A stretch of 10,359 nt of DNA, taken from the NCBI GenBank assembly GCA_028565715.1, contig JAOXYC010242012.1, positions 1 through 10,359 of the forward strand. Reading direction: 5' to 3'. A model generated the notes under the pieces. That model did not search any database and had not been told where the DNA came from. It saw only the letters and a list, made by a program, of their open reading frames with translations. Shown here in pieces: positions 9,401 through 10,359 of this stretch. Position 1 is the first letter of the stretch. Each line of letters opens with the position of its first letter. The translations under genes and the position numbers were made by a program. This DNA is from Phoronis pallida. Taxonomy: Eukaryota > Phoronida > Phoronidae.

Positions 9401-10168
9401 AATCCGACAAAAATTAAAATCCAGTGATCTCATTGTAATTTTGAATTCCTACTAAAATTTGGGTGATCGTAAAGTGTGAACTTCTTGGAGACCACATAAA
9501 CATTCATTTTGAATAATTCAAACTGAATCTAGCTGTGAATAAACAAAAAGAGATGAAGATGATTTTGCAAAATAGCCTTTTGTCAGTTTATAGCTTTGTA
9601 TGATAAACATCTGTTGAACAAAATAAGAACTTAACAGTGAATTGTAAATGGGCATCTCATTTTAAGGACACAATACTCTCATTCAGACCACCACATATGA
9701 AAAACATATTTTCATCAATCCAATGAAACTGTAACATATCTAAACCATGTGATTTTTTCTATACCAAATGCATTGGCAGTCAGAGTATTGTGTCCTTGAA
9801 TTTTTTTAGAAAAAAGGATTTTTCTGCATTTCGTATTTCATTACCATTCAGTTTGAAAAGCTCCAGTACAATATAACATAGATTATTTTTCCAATATTCA
9901 ACAGTATGAAATTTAATTTTTACATTTGTCTCTTTAGCAAAACTGATAACGGGACAGAAAAATCCTTGGTCTCACTATAACCAAACATCTTCAGACAAAC
10001 TGAATTTTTATGGACATCAACAAATAAGCTGACGCCAGAACACCGCTTACCATCAGCGAAAGGGTCCACTCTGGGAGGGGAGATAATCATCTGACGTCTG
10101 TGTGCCTTGTACTCATTCTCACGGTCTGCAATACGTGCAGCTCTGTGCTCAGCAAAAGGGTCAAAGTC
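190..10168 (-). CDS. SF3B1: SF3B1, splicing factor 3B subunit 1 (partial, 15 exons)
   Basis: Coding join on the minus strand: 10168-10051, 7851-7769, 7489-7111, 6834-6532, 6218-6097, 5852-5655, 5247-5146, 4867-4489, 4202-4044, 3697-3405, 2935-2810, 2437-2216, 1551-1190, 960-775, 462-190. The protein is the scaffold of SF3b in the U2 snRNP; it clamps the branch-site helix, contacts the polypyrimidine tract and recruits U2AF-type factors in the nucleus. The order seen is: an N-terminal segment, a Trp/Thr-Pro-rich disordered region, the SF3B6/p14-binding segment, then HEAT repeats. All introns are GT-AG and all junction phases are compatible. Exons from 5852 downward match human SF3B1 codon for codon in length (human 414-1179). 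The N-terminal ~100 and C-terminal ~125 residues are outside the window. Identification rests on recalled human sequence and is essentially certain; no other protein has this HEAT sequence. Confidence 0.99.
463..774 (-). other. SF3B1 intron, 312 bp
   Basis: AT-rich intron with donor TTGG|GTAAGT and acceptor TCTTACAG|ACC. Nothing else recognisable. Confidence 0.9.
775..960 (-). CDS. SF3B1: SF3B1 exon: pladienolide-pocket HEAT repeat (human 1027-1089)
   Basis: A 186-nt exon encoding [40 protein letters not shown] and [20 protein letters not shown]. It carries K1071 (codon 828-830), R1074 (819-821) and V1078 (807-809), which line the hinge pocket bound by pladienolide-type splicing modulators in human. 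Only A1047S and Y1049F differ nearby. Acceptor AATTTCAG|ACA, donor TTGG|GTAAGT, phase 2. Confidence 0.98.
1190..1551 (-). CDS. SF3B1: SF3B1 exon: HEAT repeats (human 907-1027)
   Basis: A 362-nt exon beginning [20 protein letters not shown] and covering [20 protein letters not shown], the repeat with [20 protein letters not shown], and [17 protein letters not shown]. Changes from human are few (S908V, G922S, V936I, T958I, H1007T). It ends in a split Arg codon (AG|A, phase 2) at donor ACAG|GTGCGT. Confidence 0.98.
1552..2215 (-). other. SF3B1 intron, 664 bp, less AT-rich, possible old insertion
   Basis: The second-longest complete intron. It is less AT-rich than its neighbours and open frames run on both strands: minus 1925-2179 (84 codons) and 1709-1891, plus 1729-1962. 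None shows a domain I recognise. The minus strand near its 5' end reads TTAACTCTTTCACTGCC, which resembles ends of dispersed repeats, but no matching opposite end was found. Acceptor TTATTTCAG|GAT. Confidence 0.7.
2216..2437 (-). CDS. SF3B1: SF3B1 exon: HEAT repeats with E902 (human 833-906)
   Basis: Seventy-four codons, as in human, encoding [40 protein letters not shown] and [16 protein letters not shown]902 (codon 2228-2230), a bladder-cancer hotspot in human, is conserved. The donor GAG|GTTGGT departs from consensus at +3 to +5, the weakest in the window. Read-through would stop at the third intron codon. Confidence 0.98.
2438..2809 (-). other. SF3B1 intron, 372 bp
   Basis: AT-rich intron with donor CAG|GTACGC and acceptor TTATTTCAG|TTG. 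It has a perfect TACTAAC branch motif at 2459-2465, with the adenosine 22 nt before the acceptor AG. Nothing else is evident. Confidence 0.9.
2459..2465 (-). promoter_or_regulatory. Perfect TACTAAC branch site
   Basis: The minus strand reads TTACTAACC, with the branch adenosine at 2460 and the acceptor AG at 2438-2439. This is the optimal branch-site sequence recognised by U2 snRNA, in the very gene whose product clamps that helix. Confidence 0.7.
2810..2935 (-). CDS. SF3B1: SF3B1 exon: HEAT repeats (human 791-832)
   Basis: Forty-two codons, as in human, encoding [20 protein letters not shown] and [20 protein letters not shown] followed by RQ. Differences from human (GTD to ATD, EAN to EPQ, TE to DE, QH to NQ) cluster on the loop side. 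Acceptor GTTTCAG|GTG, donor CAG|GTACGC; phase 0 at both ends. Confidence 0.97.
2936..3404 (-). other. SF3B1 intron, 469 bp, carrying a SINE
   Basis: AT-rich intron with donor AAG|GTATGA and acceptor GTTTCAG|GTG. About 140 bp of it (3073-3212) is a tRNA-derived SINE in the gene's orientation; the rest shows nothing recognisable. Confidence 0.9.
3073..3212 (-). mobile_element. tRNA-derived SINE
   Basis: On the minus strand it begins GCCAGGCGGATTATCTCAGT and continues with a tRNA-like head: box A-like TATCTCAGTTGGTAGAGCG (3183-3201) and box B-like GGTTTGGATCC (3147-3157; two differences from GGTTCGANTCC). After the head comes a conserved SINE core including TTTGAGCAAGACACTTTAC (core span 3105-3129), then an AT-rich tail (3073-3090). 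The A-rich strings TTAAAAAAA at 3071-3079 and 3214-3222 could be target-site duplications but are low in complexity. SINEs with this tRNA-plus-core design are widespread in fish and marine invertebrates. It is non-coding and lies inside an intron. Confidence 0.75.
3405..3697 (-). CDS. SF3B1: SF3B1 exon: HEAT repeats with K700 (human 693-790)
   Basis: A 293-nt exon encoding [40 protein letters not shown] and the segment through MKKIVLK. K700 (codon 3675-3677), the commonest human hotspot (K700E), and G740-K741-G742 (3549-3557) are all conserved. Only conservative changes (S705T, I709L, I774V) separate it from human. These residues lie on the HEAT surface that guides branch-site choice and SUGP1 interaction. 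Donor AAG|GTATGA, phase 0. Confidence 0.98.
3698..4043 (-). other. SF3B1 intron, 346 bp
   Basis: AT-rich intron with donor ATG|GTAAGT and acceptor CTTCCAG|GTC. An open frame on the plus strand (3707-3994) is antisense to the intron and shows no recognisable domain; I take it as chance. Confidence 0.9.
4044..4202 (-). CDS. SF3B1: SF3B1 exon: HEAT repeats (human 640-693)
   Basis: A 159-nt exon encoding [40 protein letters not shown] and [13 protein letters not shown]. Compared with human the differences are A672S-type and RS-to-KN changes only. H662 (codon 4135-4137) and K666 (4123-4125), both mutation hotspots in human, are conserved. Acceptor TTTGGCAG|GTA, donor CATG|GTAAGT; begins and ends in a split Gly codon. 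Confidence 0.98.
4489..4867 (-). CDS. SF3B1: SF3B1 exon: first HEAT repeats (human 514-640)
   Basis: A 379-nt exon matching human residue for residue over about 126 codons, with the single visible change Y570F (VRPFVHK). It contains [40 protein letters not shown] and [21 protein letters not shown]625 (codon 4532-4534) and N626 (4529-4531), positions mutated in human leukaemia and uveal melanoma, are present. Acceptor CGTTACAG|GCT, donor TTGG|GTAAGT, phase 1. Confidence 0.98.
5146..5247 (-). CDS. SF3B1: SF3B1 exon, human residues 480-513
   Basis: Thirty-four codons, as in human, encoding [20 protein letters not shown] and [14 protein letters not shown] at the entry to the HEAT superhelix. The donor is AAG|GTAATT. 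The frame stays open for 84 further codons if the following intron is not removed (see the finding at 4891-5145). Confidence 0.96.
5248..5654 (-). other. SF3B1 intron, 407 bp
   Basis: AT-rich intron with donor CTG|GTGAGT and acceptor TTTATAG|GTT. Apart from the paired palindromes at 5491-5528 nothing stands out; open frames here are short and not conserved-looking. Confidence 0.9.
5491..5528. repeat. Two adjacent palindromes in an intron
   Basis: tctcctccgaggaga (5491-5505) is a perfect palindrome around one central base. Five bases later actcaat / attgagt (5511-5517 and 5522-5528) forms a perfect 7-bp stem with a four-base loop. They sit mid-intron between the exons at 5655-5852 and 5146-5247. 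Confidence 0.5.
5655..5852 (-). CDS. SF3B1: SF3B1 exon, human residues 414-479
   Basis: Sixty-six codons, the same number as human. It begins [18 protein letters not shown] (human [18 protein letters not shown]), then IATPTPMGG, which retains the threonine equivalent to T434 (codon 5790-5792), a known DYRK1A target in human. The middle, [17 protein letters not shown], is the least conserved part. It ends [12 protein letters not shown]. Acceptor TTTGTAG|ACT, donor CTG|GTGAGT, phase 0 on both sides. Confidence 0.96.
6097..6218 (-). CDS. SF3B1: SF3B1 exon: SF3B6/p14-binding segment (human 373-413)
   Basis: A 122-nt exon encoding [20 protein letters not shown] and [20 protein letters not shown]. 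In human this region ([20 protein letters not shown]...) wraps around SF3B6/p14, which sits close to the branch adenosine in the spliceosome. The core EIDERNRPL is intact. The exon coincides closely with the binding segment. Donor AAG|GTATAT, phase 0. Confidence 0.96.
6219..6531 (-). other. SF3B1 intron, 313 bp
   Basis: AT-rich intron between the TPGG exon and the p14-binding exon. Donor CAG|GTAATG, acceptor CACTACAG|GTC. I see no repeat or RNA structure in it. Confidence 0.9.
6532..6834 (-). CDS. SF3B1: SF3B1 exon: second ULM / TPGG region (human ~302-373)
   Basis: A 303-nt exon. It starts with [16 protein letters not shown] (Trp codon 6809-6811), then [20 protein letters not shown] (Trp codon 6719-6721, equivalent to human W338), both ULM-type motifs. 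These are followed by a run of Thr-Pro-Gly-Gly units and then [10 protein letters not shown], as in human NMATPTPG. The human exon segment is about 72 residues; this one is about 101, the excess lying mainly in the TPGG run. Acceptor is TTTTCAG|AAAC, donor CCAG|GTAATG, phase 1. Confidence 0.96.
6566..6679 (-). repeat. Coding 15-bp minisatellite: TPGGx pentapeptides
   Basis: Thirty-eight codons form eight consecutive TP units ([38 protein letters not shown]). Unit length is 15 bp for the complete ones, and third positions vary, so it is an old rather than very recent expansion. Each TP is a possible proline-directed kinase site. Human SF3B1 has only a few spaced TPs here (TPVLTPGKTPIGTP). Confidence 0.9.
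6895..6963. repeat. Short direct repeat in intron
   Basis: acttgaatcttat occurs at 6895-6907 and again at 6951-6963, each followed closely by tgacac and an A-rich stretch. The 56-bp spacing suggests a small local duplication in the 276-bp intron between the two Thr-Pro exons. No function is apparent. Confidence 0.5.
7111..7489 (-). CDS. SF3B1: SF3B1 exon: first ULM / Thr-Pro region (human ~166-301)
   Basis: A 379-nt exon encoding a charged start ([17 protein letters not shown]) and then a disordered Thr-Pro-rich stretch. Tryptophans of U2AF-ligand type occur in RRRWDQ (codon 7391-7393), SSWEEE (7322-7324), RNWAET (7241-7243) and RNRWDET (7136-7138). In the family such motifs bind UHM domains of U2AF65, PUF60, SPF45 and RBM39, and the TP sites are targets of cyclin-dependent kinases. 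The exon is about 10 residues shorter than the human segment because the human W218/W232 stretch is condensed. Donor is AGAG|GTATGA, phase 1. Confidence 0.96.
7769..7851 (-). CDS. SF3B1: SF3B1 exon, human residues ~139-165
   Basis: An 83-nt exon completing the split Gly codon and encoding [20 protein letters not shown] followed by QMINRDQ. It matches human GKTPDPKMNARTYMDVMREQ with one extra residue. The acceptor is CGTTTTAG|GTGG and the donor CAG|GTAAAT. It ends in phase 0. Confidence 0.96.
7872..7891. promoter_or_regulatory. Perfect 8-bp hairpin near a 3' splice site
   Basis: gtcacgac (7872-7879) and gtcgtgac (7884-7891) are perfect inverse complements separated by four bases. On the transcript the hairpin ends 20 nt before the first exon base at 7851, so it lies in or beside the branch-site and pyrimidine-tract zone. 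Its GC content contrasts with the AT-rich surroundings. Confidence 0.6.
8933..8966 (-). other. Candidate cassette (poison) exon in the long intron
   Basis: On the minus strand a TACTAAT motif (8990-8996) lies 24 nt from an AG at 8967-8968, with an almost unbroken pyrimidine run between (CTCTCTTTTCATTCCTCTAG). The next GT that could act as donor follows TTG at 8933 (TTG|GTATCA, moderate). The enclosed 34 nt would be joined after the GATG of the upstream exon. The frame then reads about a dozen new residues, shifts at the next junction and meets TGA at 7836-7838. The acceptor is of NAGNAG type (TAGCAG), and use of the second AG would give 31 nt with the same frame effect. The signals are seen; use as an exon is inferred. 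Confidence 0.45.
8990..8996 (-). promoter_or_regulatory. Branch-site motif TACTAAT
   Basis: It matches the optimal branch-site consensus TACTAAC at six of seven bases. The presumed branch adenosine is at 8991, 24 nt before the AG at 8967. It sits in the middle of the long intron, far from the annotated acceptor at 7852, so it makes sense only for an internal splice site. Confidence 0.5.
9664..9797. repeat. 134-bp inverted-repeat element (possible MITE or foldback)
   Basis: The 16-mer aaggacacaatactct at 9664-9679 is repeated as its perfect reverse complement at 9782-9797. Allowing one mismatch extends the arms by about three bases outward. The ~102-bp interior is AT-rich and contains a smaller 7-bp hairpin (atgaaaa / ttttcat). 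No open frame is present and no convincing target-site duplication flanks it. The structure fits a short non-autonomous DNA transposon, but it could be a simple foldback. Confidence 0.55.
10051..10168 (-). CDS. SF3B1: SF3B1 exon, human residues ~100-139
   Basis: This is the most 5' coding exon in the window (118 nt, starts phase 0, ends after one base of a Gly codon). It encodes the segment containing [18 protein letters not shown] and RVDPFADG, matching human YDPFAEHRPPKIADREDEY and RLDPFADG. The acceptor is TTTCTAG|GAC and the donor is GATG|GTAAGC. It is followed by the longest intron in the window, 2.2 kb. The segment is conserved in SF3B1 but has no named domain. Confidence 0.96.
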
Positions 10169-10280
10169 CTAGAAATATAACAAATAATGGAACATTACTT
10201 GAATGTAACTACTTGAACAGTATTAACTCGTGGTTCATGGTTCATGGAAAACTTCATGCTTGTTAATTTACCATGTGTTA
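10169..10280 (-). other. Partial upstream SF3B1 intron
   Basis: Intron sequence upstream of the first visible exon (acceptor ATTTCTAG). It contains the short tandem ggttcat ggttcat near 10234-10247. It continues past the window through the SINE-like fragment. Confidence 0.85.
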
Positions 10281-10359
10281 GTGCAGGGCCGCCGCATTTG
10301 TGTTTTTGGACAAAACACTTCACCCTGCGTGTCTCTCTCCACCCAGGTGTAGAAATGGG
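10281..10359 (+). mobile_element. SINE-like fragment, cut by window edge
   Basis: The core at 10299-10323 (TGTGTTTTTGGACAAAACAC and TTCAC) aligns without gaps to the core of the other SINE (3105-3129, minus strand), differing only by transitions. GTGCAG lies a little upstream in both. It continues with CTCTCTCCACCCAGGTGTAG and AAATGGG, a 3' extension I recall from dispersed repeats of marine invertebrates. It is antisense to SF3B1 and opposite to the other copy. The right end is outside the window. Confidence 0.65.

Larger units (their letters stand above)
7852..10050 (-). other. Long SF3B1 intron (2199 bp)
   Basis: This is the intron between the FADG and GKTPDP exons, at least three times longer than any other complete intron here. 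It is AT-rich. It holds, from 5' to 3' of the gene, an inverted-repeat element (9664-9797), a candidate cassette exon with its branch motif (8933-8996) and a short hairpin next to the 3' splice site (7872-7891). I found no conserved coding segment elsewhere in it, and the small open frames on either strand look like chance. Confidence 0.9.

Overview
The window is an internal stretch of one animal protein-coding gene on the minus strand: SF3B1 (SF3b155), the large HEAT-repeat subunit of the U2 snRNP SF3b complex. Fifteen coding exons could be placed. All have GT/AG boundaries and their phases chain without a break, giving 3305 coding nt (about 1101 codons) that match human SF3B1 from about residue 100 to residue 1179. 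The first ~100 residues lie beyond base 10359 and the last ~125 below base 1. Human numbering is used throughout and comes from my knowledge of the human protein.

Organism: a metazoan. Exons are of balanced composition inside AT-rich introns of mostly 230-660 bp. The HEAT domain is nearly identical to the vertebrate one, while the N-terminal Thr-Pro region has its own repeat expansion. Two SINE-type sequences of a kind common in marine invertebrates are present. I favour a marine invertebrate, perhaps a mollusc; this is inference only.

Layout, high to low coordinates (5' to 3' of the gene): exon at 10051-10168; a 2.2-kb intron (7852-10050); exons at 7769-7851, 7111-7489 and 6532-6834 encoding the Trp/Thr-Pro-rich region that binds UHM-domain partners; 6097-6218 encoding the SF3B6/p14-binding segment; 5655-5852 and 5146-5247 leading into the HEAT domain; then eight HEAT exons from 4867 down to 190. 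Residues hit in human cancers (R625, N626, H662, K666, K700, G740-K741-G742, E902) and those tied to pladienolide resistance (K1071, R1074, V1078) are all conserved.

Non-coding structure: (i) a candidate 34-nt cassette ('poison') exon in the 2.2-kb intron with a TACTAAT branch motif and a pyrimidine tract, whose inclusion would shift frame and hit a stop in the next exon; (ii) a perfect 8-bp hairpin just upstream of the 3' splice site of that intron; (iii) a degenerate, internally deleted copy of the last visible exon in the intron after it; (iv) a tRNA-derived SINE and a second fragment with the same core in opposite orientation; (v) a 134-bp element with 16-bp perfect inverted ends. No second gene, tRNA gene, CRISPR array or bacterial feature was seen.
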